This document shows positions 8,864 through 17,552 of a stretch of DNA of 64,000 nucleotides, in pieces; positions within the stretch are counted from its first letter, which is position 1, and each line of letters starts with the position of its first letter. The translations under genes were made by a program, and so were the position numbers. Source of the DNA: Ensifer sp. LC11 (lineage in GTDB: Bacteria > Pseudomonadota > Alphaproteobacteria > Rhizobiales > Rhizobiaceae). The stretch spans positions 81,303-145,302 of the forward strand of contig NZ_MBSO01000011.1 in the NCBI RefSeq assembly GCF_001695835.1, given 5' to 3'. The notes beneath the pieces were generated by a model. It ran no database searches. It saw nothing but the letters and a program-made list of their open reading frames with translations, and was not told the origin of the DNA.

Positions 8864-9835
8864 CTAAGCTTCGCCCGTCGCTTGCCGTTGCGCTTGCTCG
8901 AAACCATTGGCAAGGCCGGCCAGCTTGACGGCCTGCCAATAGCAGTACTCATCGATCAGGCGTTCGCTCAGCCAGAAGATGCCACGCGGACCTTCCGCTG
9001 GTCTGCCGAGCAAGCCGGCGTCCTGGGCACGGGTAAAGATGCGCCTGATATGTGTGTTCGATAACATGTAGTGGGCTGCGAGATCGCTCAGGTTGGCCTC
9101 GACCCAGACCTTGCCCTCGACTGGATCGAGGCCATTCGGTCGTGACATCAGGTCATCCAGCAGCAGGCCGCCGCATTCCGTCCAGACAAACGTTGCGACG
9201 CCATCCGGCGGTTCGCTCCACCGCCGGTCAGACAAGAGAAGACGCGCCGCGATCGGTTGCGCGCGTTGGAAAAGGGAGGGGTCCGCTTCGACCCGCTGCA
9301 CGCGGCCCTTGCCGTCAAAACGGTCAAGCGTTCCCATCTGGCTCATGAACCAGCGCAGCATGGCGCCCTCGCTGATCTCGGTCGGTTCCAGCGGGCGGAC
9401 CTTCTTCCTCGCTCTCCCGCCTTCGGCATCGCGCAGCAACTTGTAGGTCAACAGTTCGGCGATGAAGGCGGCCGCGGTATTGCGGCTTGCGCCGCCGGTC
9501 TCATGCACGAACTTCAGGAGACGCGCCGTCGTAATGCCGGTGTCGGGATTGCCGGGCTCGCGCTCGAGATGAAGGGCGTAAATCGCCTGGCTGAGGGTCC
9601 ACTTCTGGTGGGAGGCGACGAGGCGGGCGACACGCGGGAAGCTGTCGTAGGCCGTCATGAGATCGCGGGCACTCGCCTGGAGGATCGCGCGGAAGCTCCG
9701 GTGCTGAAGAAAATCGTCCTTGGTGAAGGCCAGCGATTGATCTCGCGCGACGCCCTCTTGCTCTGCCACGACACGCATCTGCTGCGCACACCCCCGATGC
9801 TCGCCCGGCTCACCGGATGCTACAGCGCGCGCCAT
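8864..9835 (-). CDS. conserved protein with C-terminal winged-HTH-like segment
   Basis: I do not recognise the family with certainty. From the ATG at 9835 the product has 323 residues, mostly alpha-helical and soluble. A C-terminal stretch (VEANLSDLAAHYMLSNTHIRRIFTRAQDAGLLGR) reads as a helix-turn-helix with recognition helix, and an earlier part (GGASRNTAAAFIAELLTYKLLRDAEGG) may be a second one, so it is probably a transcription regulator. The start is uncertain. The open frame runs to a GTG at 9955, but codons 23-45 of that version are simply the palindromic repeat at 9820-9889 read through, so an initiator inside or downstream of the repeat (9835, 9778, or the MTAYDSFPRV Met) is more plausible. 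Confidence 0.6.
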   Translation of the reverse strand: MARAVASGEPGEHRGCAQQMRVVAEQEGVARDQSLAFTKDDFLQHRSFRAILQASARDLMTAYDSFPRVARLVASHQKWTLSQAIYALHLEREPGNPDTGITTARLLKFVHETGGASRNTAAAFIAELLTYKLLRDAEGGRARKKVRPLEPTEISEGAMLRWFMSQMGTLDRFDGKGRVQRVEADPSLFQRAQPIAARLLLSDRRWSEPPDGVATFVWTECGGLLLDDLMSRPNGLDPVEGKVWVEANLSDLAAHYMLSNTHIRRIFTRAQDAGLLGRPAEGPRGIFWLSERLIDEYCYWQAVKLAGLANGFEQAQRQATGEA

Positions 9836-9889
9836 AATCAGACGCGCAAAGATCGCTGTATCGCCTTGAACTTCTGCATGTTTTTGTCC
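9820..9889 (-). repeat. dispersed nested-palindrome repeat, copy C
   Basis: Read on the minus strand it begins GGACAAAAACATGCAG and ends with the nested hairpin. The outer arms TACAGCG (9821-9827) and CGCTGTA (9854-9860) are perfect. It overlaps the 5' part of the open frame of the HTH gene. Confidence 0.72.
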
Positions 9890-10018
9890 TTGGATCGAAC
9901 AGGATTTACGGAGAAGACATGCAATGAACAAGGTATCCGGCTGGCCAGCAGCCACTCAGCTGTGCCCCTCATAGCAGGGCAACCTTGTCCATAACGTGTG
10001 AACACCGGATTTTGTTCA

Positions 10019-10054
10019 TTGGGGCGTCTGACGGTTTTCCGTCAAACGCCCCAA
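10019..10054 (-). terminator. probable terminator of the tadE-tadG unit
   Basis: The arms TTGGGGCGT...ACGCCCCAA, extended by TGACGG/CCGTCA around a TTTT loop, form a long hairpin about 20 bp beyond the stop codon of the TadG-like gene on the minus strand. A short U-tract is possible only from the AA/TT ends, so its efficiency is uncertain. Confidence 0.6.
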
Positions 10055-10074
10055 GAGTGTGTTTCCCTCGCTCG

Positions 10075-11814
10075 CTATTGCACAAGCACAGGCGGCTGGC
10101 ACTTGACGCCGGTGACCCGAACGTCGGCCTCGCCGACCCGAACGCCGACGAGGAGAAGCAAGTTGTAGAGCAGGTCATCGACCGGCTTGGTGACGCCGCC
10201 CAGCGTCTGGGCGAGGGCCTGTTGCACGAGGGTCGGACTGCCGAGCGTCAGGAACAGGACCTGGATGTTCACGTCGAGATCGTTGAGAAGCGTCTGGGTC
10301 GTCGAGGTGAGGATATCCTTTGTCGAGACGGTCTTGATCGTTCGGGCCGCGACATCGGATGGGCTGAAGCTCAGGCGCGAGGCCTGGAGGTTCTGCGCTT
10401 CGACATGGGCGAGAGCGTCGATCTTGACCACCAGGGCATCGACGAGCCTGGCTCTTTGCACACGGGCGTCGGATGAGAAGTTGGACAGGACCGTCGGGTC
10501 GACGTCACCGATGGCGATTTCGGCAACTCCGGGCACCGCATCCACGCTGACCTCTGCATTGTCCGGCTTGCCGCCATAGCAGCGAATGTCGGCAAGCTTG
10601 GCCTCCGCATAGGCCAGTTCGACATAGAGCGGTAAACGAATTCGAATTCCGGCAAGGGCCGCCAGGCCATCGACGTTGACTTCGACGGCGAGGCGGGTTT
10701 GTGCCGTGCGAACGGCCGCGCCCGGTGTGCCGAGACGATGGCTGGGCGTTTCGACCGGCGGCTCGCCGATGGCGAGCTTGACCTTGGCGGAAGCGATGCC
10801 GGGAAGACCTGCAACCGCGTTGAGGGCAATCTGCTTGTCGCCATTGGCGATCGCCGCGGCGGCCGAGACAAGCTGGAGCGCGCTCACCTTCATCGTCCAA
10901 TCGGAGCCCGCATCGATCTGAAGGCTCTTCTTGGGGTCGAGGTTCAGGATTTGCGCCAGCGTGAATGTGTGGTTGCTGGTCGCAGTCGAAAGCTCGATGC
11001 TCTTCAGCGCGCTCGTCACGGTACCAGACAAGCCTTGAACGAGGCGCATCGAGGCGAGCAGCTGCGGCATCGTCAGGTTGGCCTTCAGCACGTCCTCGTA
11101 GGAGGCCGCGGTCAGGTTCAGCCTCGTCGCTATGATCTTCAGGAACGGCTGGACATCGATATCCGCGTCGATGAGCGCCTCGTAGTCCATGACCTTCAGC
11201 GAAATCGTCGAGCCGAGCATTTGCCCGAGGATGGAATTAAGCAACCCGTCGTTCAGGCTGGCAAGCCGAGAGCCGACGGAGAATGCCGCGATCTTGGAAC
11301 TGGCGGCCGTGCCATAGACGTTCAGCTGCGGCGGTGCGCTGAAGATAGCGGCGAGGAAGATGTCTCCCTTCTTCTCCAGCATGACCTGCACCGCATCCGT
11401 GGGCGTCGCATCCTTGACGAAGCGCTGCCCGGCATTAACGGATGGATCGGGGACATATCGCCCGCGCGTGACGGTCGCAACGCCATTCACCTTGCCGGTG
11501 CTAACGTCGCCGAGCGGCAGGACCTTGCCATCGATCGTCATCAATCCGGTCGGCGTCGCTACGCCGTAGTTCATCCCGTTGTTGGAGAAATGCTTGAGCA
11601 CAGCTTGTTCGGCGGAGGAAATGTTGGCCGCGGCGGCAATCGCCGCAAGGTCGACCGTCGACTGCATTTCACGCTTTTGCATGGTGAGGTAGCCGTAGTC
11701 GATGCCAAGCGCCATGGACGTGATGACGAGAGGCATGGCCAGTGCGGCCGAGATGCCGATATTGGCGTCGCGCGATCGTGACAGGGCACGCAGGCGCGTT
11801 GGTTTCCATTGCAT
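10075..11814 (-). CDS. TadG-like pilus-assembly/Flp-system protein
   Basis: 579 residues from the ATG at 11814, one base after the stop of the upstream TadE-like gene, so the two are translationally linked. The N-terminus is the Tad-domain signature: a short positive segment (RSRDANIGISAALA), one membrane helix (MPLVITSMALGIDYGYLTMQKREMQSTVDLAAIAAA, about residues 25-60), then a long extracytoplasmic region. TadE/TadG proteins are membrane-anchored, pseudopilin-like components of Flp/Tad pili. No secretin, ATPase or prepilin genes are nearby, so this is an orphan pair and its apparatus must lie elsewhere if it exists. The large C-terminal region (beta-rich with VALEVNVDGLA-like stretches) is unassigned. 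Confidence 0.8.
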   Translation of the reverse strand: MQWKPTRLRALSRSRDANIGISAALAMPLVITSMALGIDYGYLTMQKREMQSTVDLAAIAAAANISSAEQAVLKHFSNNGMNYGVATPTGLMTIDGKVLPLGDVSTGKVNGVATVTRGRYVPDPSVNAGQRFVKDATPTDAVQVMLEKKGDIFLAAIFSAPPQLNVYGTAASSKIAAFSVGSRLASLNDGLLNSILGQMLGSTISLKVMDYEALIDADIDVQPFLKIIATRLNLTAASYEDVLKANLTMPQLLASMRLVQGLSGTVTSALKSIELSTATSNHTFTLAQILNLDPKKSLQIDAGSDWTMKVSALQLVSAAAAIANGDKQIALNAVAGLPGIASAKVKLAIGEPPVETPSHRLGTPGAAVRTAQTRLAVEVNVDGLAALAGIRIRLPLYVELAYAEAKLADIRCYGGKPDNAEVSVDAVPGVAEIAIGDVDPTVLSNFSSDARVQRARLVDALVVKIDALAHVEAQNLQASRLSFSPSDVAARTIKTVSTKDILTSTTQTLLNDLDVNIQVLFLTLGSPTLVQQALAQTLGGVTKPVDDLLYNLLLLVGVRVGEADVRVTGVKCQPPVLVQ

Positions 11815-11815
11815 A

Positions 11816-12238
11816 TCAGACCCCCCCGATGCGTATGGTCGCGAAGCGCTCGATCTGTTCGCTCGGCATCGCAAATGTGAACAGGTTGAAGATCGGCAGA
11901 TCGCCGGCGTCGTACTTGATCCGGACGGTGAACTGATTTGCGTTGTTGGCGTCGTCCTTGACGGTGACGGTCATGCGCGATGACTTGATGAAAGCCTGGT
12001 CCATCGTCGTGCGCTGGATGTAGTCGGTCGCGAGCCGTTCACGCTCGGTTTCAGAAAGACCGGCAATGGCTGTGCGGGCGGCATCGGCGGCAATTTGCTG
12101 AATGGAATGGGCGGCGCTCAGATAGACGCCGTAGGCAATCACGGTCAGCACGCAAAGAAAAAAGAGCGGCGCTATAATTGCAAATTCGATTGCGGCGGCC
12201 CCGTCTCGGCCGCCTAACAGGCGCTTGAAGTTGGACAT
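11816..12238 (-). CDS. TadE-like pilus-assembly protein
   Basis: 140 residues. The N-terminus (MSNFKRLLGGRDGAAAIEFAIIAPLFFLCVLTVIAYGVYL) has the TadE motif GAAAIEFA leading into a single membrane helix near residues 16-40. The rest is a short periplasmic domain containing YIQRTTMDQAFIKSSRMTVTVKDD. It is the first gene of a two-gene unit with the TadG-like protein. Such TadE/TadG pairs are common on rhizobial chromosomes, often apart from the main tad locus. Confidence 0.85.
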   Translation of the reverse strand: MSNFKRLLGGRDGAAAIEFAIIAPLFFLCVLTVIAYGVYLSAAHSIQQIAADAARTAIAGLSETERERLATDYIQRTTMDQAFIKSSRMTVTVKDDANNANQFTVRIKYDAGDLPIFNLFTFAMPSEQIERFATIRIGGV

Positions 12239-12533
12239 TGCAGCATCTCCGCGTACCCACGTTGCTGTATTTTTTCGAATGTCCCTGCATCCATAAGGTG
12301 AGCCTGAAATGTTAATTTTTTCATACCCTGATAAGTTGTTGAATTGGAATGCTTTTCCTCAATGTTGCAAAATGTGTATGCACAGTTGAATTAGTGTTTA
12401 GGAAAATGAGCTGGTTTTTGCCCTGTCACCTGCGCCGGACGGCAAGTGTGCCGAAGGCGAGCAACCCACCGGGTGCGACGGCCGGTTTCAGGCCATCGCG
12501 CCTGGCGGCCGTTTACGGCGATCCCGGTTTCGG

Positions 12534-13081
12534 TCAGTCCTGACCTGGTTCCGAAGGATAATGGGCGAGCTGTCGGTTAAGCGTGGCGAGGTCGGCGCGC
12601 AGTTCCGAAATCTCGGGCAACAGCACATCATCGACCTTGTGATGCAGTGCGATCAATTCGACTTCCGACTTGAGATTGACCTCGTAGTCCTTGGAGGCGG
12701 CGAAGCGGTCCCGTTCGGCCTGGCGGTTCTGGGACATCATGATGACTGGCGCCTGGAGGGCGGCGAGCATGGAGAGCACCAGGTTGAGGAAGATGTAAGG
12801 GTAGGGATCGAACGCGCCGGTGATGAGCAGAACGGAGTTCACCAGGATCCAGCAGACCAGAAAGCCGCAGAAGCCGAGGATGAAAGTCCAGGAGCCGCCG
12901 ATGCGGGCGCTGTTGTCCGCAAGCCTGTCGCCGAAGGAGAGGCCGGCCGTAAAGGCCGCGTGTGAATCGGTCGCAAGCGTGCGCCGGTCGCGGGCGTGGG
13001 AGAGAATGCGGCGCTCGATCTCTCCGAGTTCGTTGAGCGGCTGCCGAAAAGCTGTTTTGAAATGTCGTTGAAGTGCGGCAT
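12534..13081 (-). pseudogene. DUF1003 membrane protein with an apparent 1-nt frameshift
   Basis: The ATG at 13081 reads MPHFNDISKQLFGS and then leaves the family frame. From about 13040 a frame shifted by one base carries the rest of a DUF1003 protein without interruption: PLNELGEIERRILSHARDRR, FGDRLADNSARIGGSWTFIL, two membrane helices (SWTFILGFCGFLVCWILVNSVLL and YIFLNLVLSMLAALQAPVIMM), the SQNRQAERDR motif and the DYEVNLKSEVELIALHHKVD tail ending at 12534. Adding one base at 13038-13046 would restore about 182 residues, the normal family length. No ATG exists in the downstream frame. The body is otherwise well preserved, so this is a very recent mutation, a sequencing indel or, less likely, programmed frameshifting. 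Confidence 0.8.
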
Positions 13082-13145
13082 GGCGATCTCCGGAGTTGGC
13101 CGGAGATAATCTACTTCATGTTTCCCTTAATCGTAGCCGATCAAA

Positions 13146-13219
13146 GGACAAAAACATGCAGCAAATCAAAGTGCTACAGCGACGACCTCTGCGCGTCTGA
13201 TAAGACGCGCGGCGCTGTC
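13146..13219 (+). repeat. dispersed nested-palindrome repeat, copy B
   Basis: Best-preserved copy. It starts GGACAAAAACATGCAGC. The inner stem GCGCGTCT-GATA-AGACGCGC (13191-13210) is perfect and sits between outer arms TACAGCG (13175-13181) and CGCTGTC (13213-13219). It lies between the DUF1003 gene and the phosphoglycerol transferase gene. Confidence 0.78.
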
Positions 13220-13303
13220 GCGCGCCAGCGTCCCAATGAAATCACGCTCTAACGGATAATGCGTGAGGACCGGAGCGGCATGTCACCGCTCCGGTCCTTG
13301 CGA

Positions 13304-15250
13304 TCAGTGGGCCTGGACGCTCGCGAAGAGCTCGGCATGGGACTTGAAGAACCGGTCCGTCGAGAAGCGGTCACCAAACATCATGTCGTGTTGCAGGAAG
13401 CGATAGTCACGCAGCAGAGCCGGCACCTTCGGCTGGCGAGACCACTCGGCTACTTCCTTGCCGTTCTTGCGGATCAGCATGTAGCGATCGACGACGCGAT
13501 ACTGGTCGTGAACCTTGCCGAGGAACCCGGTGTAGTAGGGATGCTCGTAGCCCGACTGCTTGAGGATCTGATAGGAGAGGAAGGCCGGGCTGATGCTGCC
13601 GACATTCTTCTTCGGGCCTGTCTTGTTCGACCAGACGACAAGCGGCGTTTCGTGCTGCGCCTTCATCTGGTCCTTCGAACCTTTGCGCTCCGCGGTGACG
13701 CCCTTCATGAAGCCGGTGCTGGTATAGACCGTGTTGAGCGGCGGCAGATGGTCGCCAAAGAGCACGATGATCGTTTCACGATCGCGGTTCTTGGCCCAGT
13801 CCATCAGCATCTTCAGGCTGTCGTCGGCTTCCTTGATGCCTTGCGCGTAGGTGGCAAGCACCTGGCGATCCGCCTCCGGCAAGTCGCCTTCAACCTTGAT
13901 GGTGTTCTTGGGGTAACGGTTTGCCTCATAGGGGCCGTGGCCCTGCAGCGTGACGGCAAAGAAGAAGAACGGATCGTCCATGGCGTCGGCCTGGCGGATG
14001 ATCTCATGCGTCAGCGACTCGTCCGAGGCGAAGATGCCGCGCTTCTGCATCGGCGGCATGTTCTCTTCCGACTTGAACATGTCGAATCCGAAGGCCTTGT
14101 AGACGGCGGTGCGGTTCCAGAACCAGCTCTGGAACGGATGGATGGCGCGCGAGACATAGCCTTCGCCACGGAAGAAGGTGGCGAGCGACGGGATCGGGTT
14201 GCGGATGTATTGCTGGTACGGGATGCTGCCATAGGGCAGGAAGGCGTTGGAGAAGCCGGTCAGCGCCTCGAACTCGACGTTCGCGGTCATGCCGCCGAAC
14301 TCCGGCGAGAAGACGTTGCCCGACTGCATTTCGCGGATCGTTGGCATCGGATCGGGCGAAAGCTTGACGTTCGGCAGACGGGTCGGATCCCAGAAGGATT
14401 CGCTCATCAGCACGATGACGTCTGGCTTACCGCGGTGCGATGTGCCGGCCGGAAGCGGCTTTACCGGAATACGGTCGATGGCATCGACCATGTAGCCGGC
14501 AGGCGCGCTGACATTGGCCATAGGCAGATTGATGGCAAAGGCGAGGGCAAAGCCGTTGTGTTTGTAGTTCTCGGTCTGGTCCCACATGATGGGAATGACC
14601 TTCAGCCGGTCGCGGATCCAGGAGAACTGGTTGTAGTCCATGATGTTCCAGAAGGCGACGATAAGCGGCAGTGCGAAGGCAAGGCGTGCCACGCGCTCGC
14701 GCGTCGTCAGCTTGGGGAAGGTCCGCCAGGCGAAACGCAGGAGAAGACCGATCGCGACGACCGCAGCAACGAGGCCGACAGCGATAGCGACAGCGGTCCA
14801 GGGGCGGTCCTTCACCAGGACGGGCATCAGCTCCATGATCTGACGGCCGAACAGGAAGTCGGTCGGGTAGAGCGGATCGGAGAGGAACACTTGTTTCTGC
14901 TGGCAGATGACGGCCGGCAGGATCGCGAGCGGCGCGAGCACCACGGCGGACTTGTGCTCGCGGCCGAAAAGGCCGTCGACAGCCAGGAGAACGAGGAAGA
15001 ACACGCCGATGGTCGTCAAGGCCGGACGGGCGGGGTCGAGAATGTAGGCGAGCGTATCGGTCAGCGACTGACGTACGACGAGCTCGACGAGGAAGACCAG
15101 TGTGGCTGCGACGAAAAGGGAGAACACTGCGCTGCGCGTGGACGCGAGCGTCTTGGCGTGCCGTGTGGTGAAGCCGGGTCTATCGACGTAGACGCGCGAG
15201 CCTCTCGCGACAGCGGAATCGATACTAGCCAACATATTCTCCAATTTCAT
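13304..15250 (-). CDS. LtaS-like phosphoglycerol transferase (sulfatase superfamily)
   Basis: 648 residues: four to five membrane helices in residues 40-200, then a large periplasmic alkaline-phosphatase/sulfatase-type domain. Metal-site residues are recognisable: Glu284 in VLMSESFWDP, the probable nucleophile Thr322 in FGGMTANVEFEALTG (equivalent to LtaS Thr300), the TLQGHGPYE motif, and FGDHLPP with Asp/His ligands. The family transfers phosphoglycerol from phosphatidylglycerol to an acceptor. In Gram-negative rhizobia the known acceptor is periplasmic cyclic beta-1,2-glucan (CgmB/OpgB-type), which is my best guess; a related lipid or polysaccharide acceptor cannot be excluded. Start at 15250 (MKLENML); a Met seven residues in is an alternative. 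Confidence 0.85.
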   Translation of the reverse strand: MKLENMLASIDSAVARGSRVYVDRPGFTTRHAKTLASTRSAVFSLFVAATLVFLVELVVRQSLTDTLAYILDPARPALTTIGVFFLVLLAVDGLFGREHKSAVVLAPLAILPAVICQQKQVFLSDPLYPTDFLFGRQIMELMPVLVKDRPWTAVAIAVGLVAAVVAIGLLLRFAWRTFPKLTTRERVARLAFALPLIVAFWNIMDYNQFSWIRDRLKVIPIMWDQTENYKHNGFALAFAINLPMANVSAPAGYMVDAIDRIPVKPLPAGTSHRGKPDVIVLMSESFWDPTRLPNVKLSPDPMPTIREMQSGNVFSPEFGGMTANVEFEALTGFSNAFLPYGSIPYQQYIRNPIPSLATFFRGEGYVSRAIHPFQSWFWNRTAVYKAFGFDMFKSEENMPPMQKRGIFASDESLTHEIIRQADAMDDPFFFFAVTLQGHGPYEANRYPKNTIKVEGDLPEADRQVLATYAQGIKEADDSLKMLMDWAKNRDRETIIVLFGDHLPPLNTVYTSTGFMKGVTAERKGSKDQMKAQHETPLVVWSNKTGPKKNVGSISPAFLSYQILKQSGYEHPYYTGFLGKVHDQYRVVDRYMLIRKNGKEVAEWSRQPKVPALLRDYRFLQHDMMFGDRFSTDRFFKSHAELFASVQAH

Positions 15251-15501
15251 AAATGCGTCGTGTAACTGTCATACGCCCGTCATTTTGAACAGGGGATGAA
15301 TGGTTTCTTAACGGAGATTGGGAGCCGCCTTTCGTCGCGTGAGGGCGCTCTAACGGCGCTGCATAAGAACCGGGAAAAACAGAATTTTTCGGTTTTTTTT
15401 GCGTTGCTGCGATTGGCTGTGGGTATTTTCCCGCGGATTGCGCTAAAGAACATTGCGAAATGTCAGACGCAATCGTTCAGAACAGACCGACAGGCCCGCT
15501 C

Positions 15502-17184
15502 ATGACCGCTCACAAAAACGCTCCCTCGCACCTCCGCATCGCAGTCGGCCAGCTCAATCCGACGGTCGGCGACATCGCCGGAAACCTGGCCAAGGCACGC
15601 GAGGCGCGCGCCGACGCAGCACGCCAGGGCGCCGACCTCCTGCTTCTGACGGAGCTGTTCATTTCCGGCTATCCGCCGGAGGATCTCGTCTTGAAGCCGG
15701 CCTTTCTCAAGGCCTGTCTTCTGGCGGTCGAAAAGCTGGCGGAAGAGACCGCCGACGGCGGGCCGGGCGTCATCATCGGCTTCCCGCGCCAGGCCAAGAC
15801 CGGCCGGCACAATGCGGTGGCGGTGCTCGATGGCGGCAAGGTGGTCGCGATCCGCGACAAGGTCGATCTGCCGAACTACGGCGAGTTCGACGAAAAGCGC
15901 GTCTTCGATCAGGGCGAGATGCCGGGGCCCGTCAATTTCCGGGGCGTGCGCATCGGCATCCCGATCTGCGAGGACATCTGGGGCGATCTCGGCGTCTGCG
16001 AGACGCTGGCCGAAAGCGGCGCGGAAATCCTGCTGTCGCCGAACGGCTCGCCCTATTATCGCGGCAAGGTGGACGTGCGCCATCAGGTGGTCCTGAAGCA
16101 GGTGATCGAGACCGGCCTGCCGATGATCTATGCCAACCAGCTGGGCGGCCAGGACGAGCTGGTCTTTGACGGCGCAAGTTTTGCCTTCAACACCGACAAG
16201 TCGCTGGCTTTCCAGATGAGCCAGTTCGAAGAGGCAATCGCCATCGTCGAGTGGAAGAGGGGCGAGTCCGGCTGGCACTGCGAGAGCGGGCTGAAGTCGC
16301 GGCTGCCGGAGCCGGAGGAGGCGGACTATCGCGCCTGCATGCTCGGCTTTCGCGACTACGTCAACAAAAACGGCTTCAAGAACGTCATTCTCGGCCTCTC
16401 CGGCGGTATCGATTCGGCGATCTGCGCGGCACTCGCCGTCGATGCACTTGGCGAAGAGCGGGTGCGCACCATCATGTTGCCCTACCGCTATACCTCACAG
16501 GAATCGCTGAAGGATGCCAAGGAATGCGCCGCGGCGCTTGGGTGCCGCTATGACATCGTGCCGATCTCCGAGCCGGTCGAAGGCTTCCTGAGCGCGCTTT
16601 CCGATACGTTCGAGGGCACAGAATCCGGCATCAGCGAGGAGAACCTGCAGAGCCGCACGCGCGGCACGATCCTGATGGCGATCTCCAACAAGTTCGGCTC
16701 GATGGTGGTAACGACCGGCAACAAATCGGAAATGTCGGTCGGCTATGCGACCCTTTACGGCGACATGAACGGCGGCTTCAACCCGATCAAGGACCTTTAC
16801 AAGATGGAGGTCTATGCGATTTCGCGCTGGCGCAACACCACGGTACCGCCGGGTGCGCTCGGGCCTTCGGGCGTGGTCATTCCAGTGAACATAATCGACA
16901 AGGCGCCGTCGGCCGAGCTTCGTCCCAATCAGACGGACCAGGATTCGCTGCCGCCCTATCCGGTGCTCGACGATATCCTCGAATGCCTGGTCGAGAAGGA
17001 GATGGGCACCGATGAGATCGTGGCCCGCGGCCACGACGAGGCGACGGTGCACCGGGTCGAACACCTGCTTTACATCGCCGAATACAAGCGGCGGCAGTCG
17101 GCACCGGGCGTCAAGATCACCAAGAAGAATTTTGGCCGCGACCGGCGCTACCCGATCACCAACCGCTTCCGCGACCGGGGGTAG
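15502..17184 (+). CDS. nadE: glutamine-dependent NAD+ synthase
   Basis: 560 residues from the ATG at 15502; an in-frame ATG at 15460 would add 14 residues that are not conserved in style. The N-terminal nitrilase-type glutaminase domain has its Glu-Lys-Cys triad in LLLTELFISGYPPEDL, KVDLPNYGEFDEKRVF and GIPICEDIWGD. The C-terminal ligase domain begins with the SGGIDSAICAALAVDALG PP-loop, followed by LMAISNKFGSMVVTTGNKSE and GDMNGGFNPIKDLYK. The enzyme makes NAD from deamido-NAD using glutamine. A small membrane-protein gene starts 3 bp after the stop, so the two are likely co-transcribed. Confidence 0.96.
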   Translation: MTAHKNAPSHLRIAVGQLNPTVGDIAGNLAKAREARADAARQGADLLLLTELFISGYPPEDLVLKPAFLKACLLAVEKLAEETADGGPGVIIGFPRQAKTGRHNAVAVLDGGKVVAIRDKVDLPNYGEFDEKRVFDQGEMPGPVNFRGVRIGIPICEDIWGDLGVCETLAESGAEILLSPNGSPYYRGKVDVRHQVVLKQVIETGLPMIYANQLGGQDELVFDGASFAFNTDKSLAFQMSQFEEAIAIVEWKRGESGWHCESGLKSRLPEPEEADYRACMLGFRDYVNKNGFKNVILGLSGGIDSAICAALAVDALGEERVRTIMLPYRYTSQESLKDAKECAAALGCRYDIVPISEPVEGFLSALSDTFEGTESGISEENLQSRTRGTILMAISNKFGSMVVTTGNKSEMSVGYATLYGDMNGGFNPIKDLYKMEVYAISRWRNTTVPPGALGPSGVVIPVNIIDKAPSAELRPNQTDQDSLPPYPVLDDILECLVEKEMGTDEIVARGHDEATVHRVEHLLYIAEYKRRQSAPGVKITKKNFGRDRRYPITNRFRDRG

Positions 17185-17187
17185 GGT

Positions 17188-17526
17188 GTGAGCGCCTTCG
17201 GCGAAGGGCGGGACGGCAAGGATAGCCGTCCTGCGTTCACGGACGAGGAAATCCGGCTGCTTCGGCTGTGGTCGGTGAGCGATGTTTCTGCCGCCAGGCA
17301 GCTTTCGGCGCAGATTGCCTATTTCGCGACGCCGGCGGTGTTCGGCATCTATGGCTTGGCGACCGGCAATCTCGTTATCGTCGGCGTTGCCTTCGTCTGC
17401 ATCCTGCTGCTGCTCGCCTGGGGCGTCGTCTCAAGCTGGCGGGACCAACGCAATTCTATTCTGATGCAGTCGGTCTGCGCCAAGGTCTTGGCGATGCTGG
17501 GAGCGGGCGAAGAACGCAAGCAATAG
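17188..17526 (+). CDS. small hypothetical membrane protein
   Basis: 112 residues from a GTG at 17188, only 3 bp after the nadE stop, with GGGGGTAGGG acting as ribosome-binding site. The N-terminal half is polar (FTDEEIRLLRLWSVSDVSAARQL). Residues about 43-83 form two adjacent hydrophobic helices (IAYFATPAVFGIYGLATG, LVIVGVAFVCILLLLAWGVV), and the C-terminus is a short cytoplasmic tail. No family recognised. Codon usage resembles its neighbours, which together with the tight spacing supports a real gene. Confidence 0.65.
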   Translation: MSAFGEGRDGKDSRPAFTDEEIRLLRLWSVSDVSAARQLSAQIAYFATPAVFGIYGLATGNLVIVGVAFVCILLLLAWGVVSSWRDQRNSILMQSVCAKVLAMLGAGEERKQ

Positions 17527-17552
17527 CTGCTTGGCTGCGACGGGAGAACGGC

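Noticed and set aside
13259..15265. A 668-codon plus-strand frame over the phosphoglycerol transferase gene
   Set aside because: Antisense artefact. The minus-strand product has membrane helices and metal ligands, while this one has no recognisable fold.
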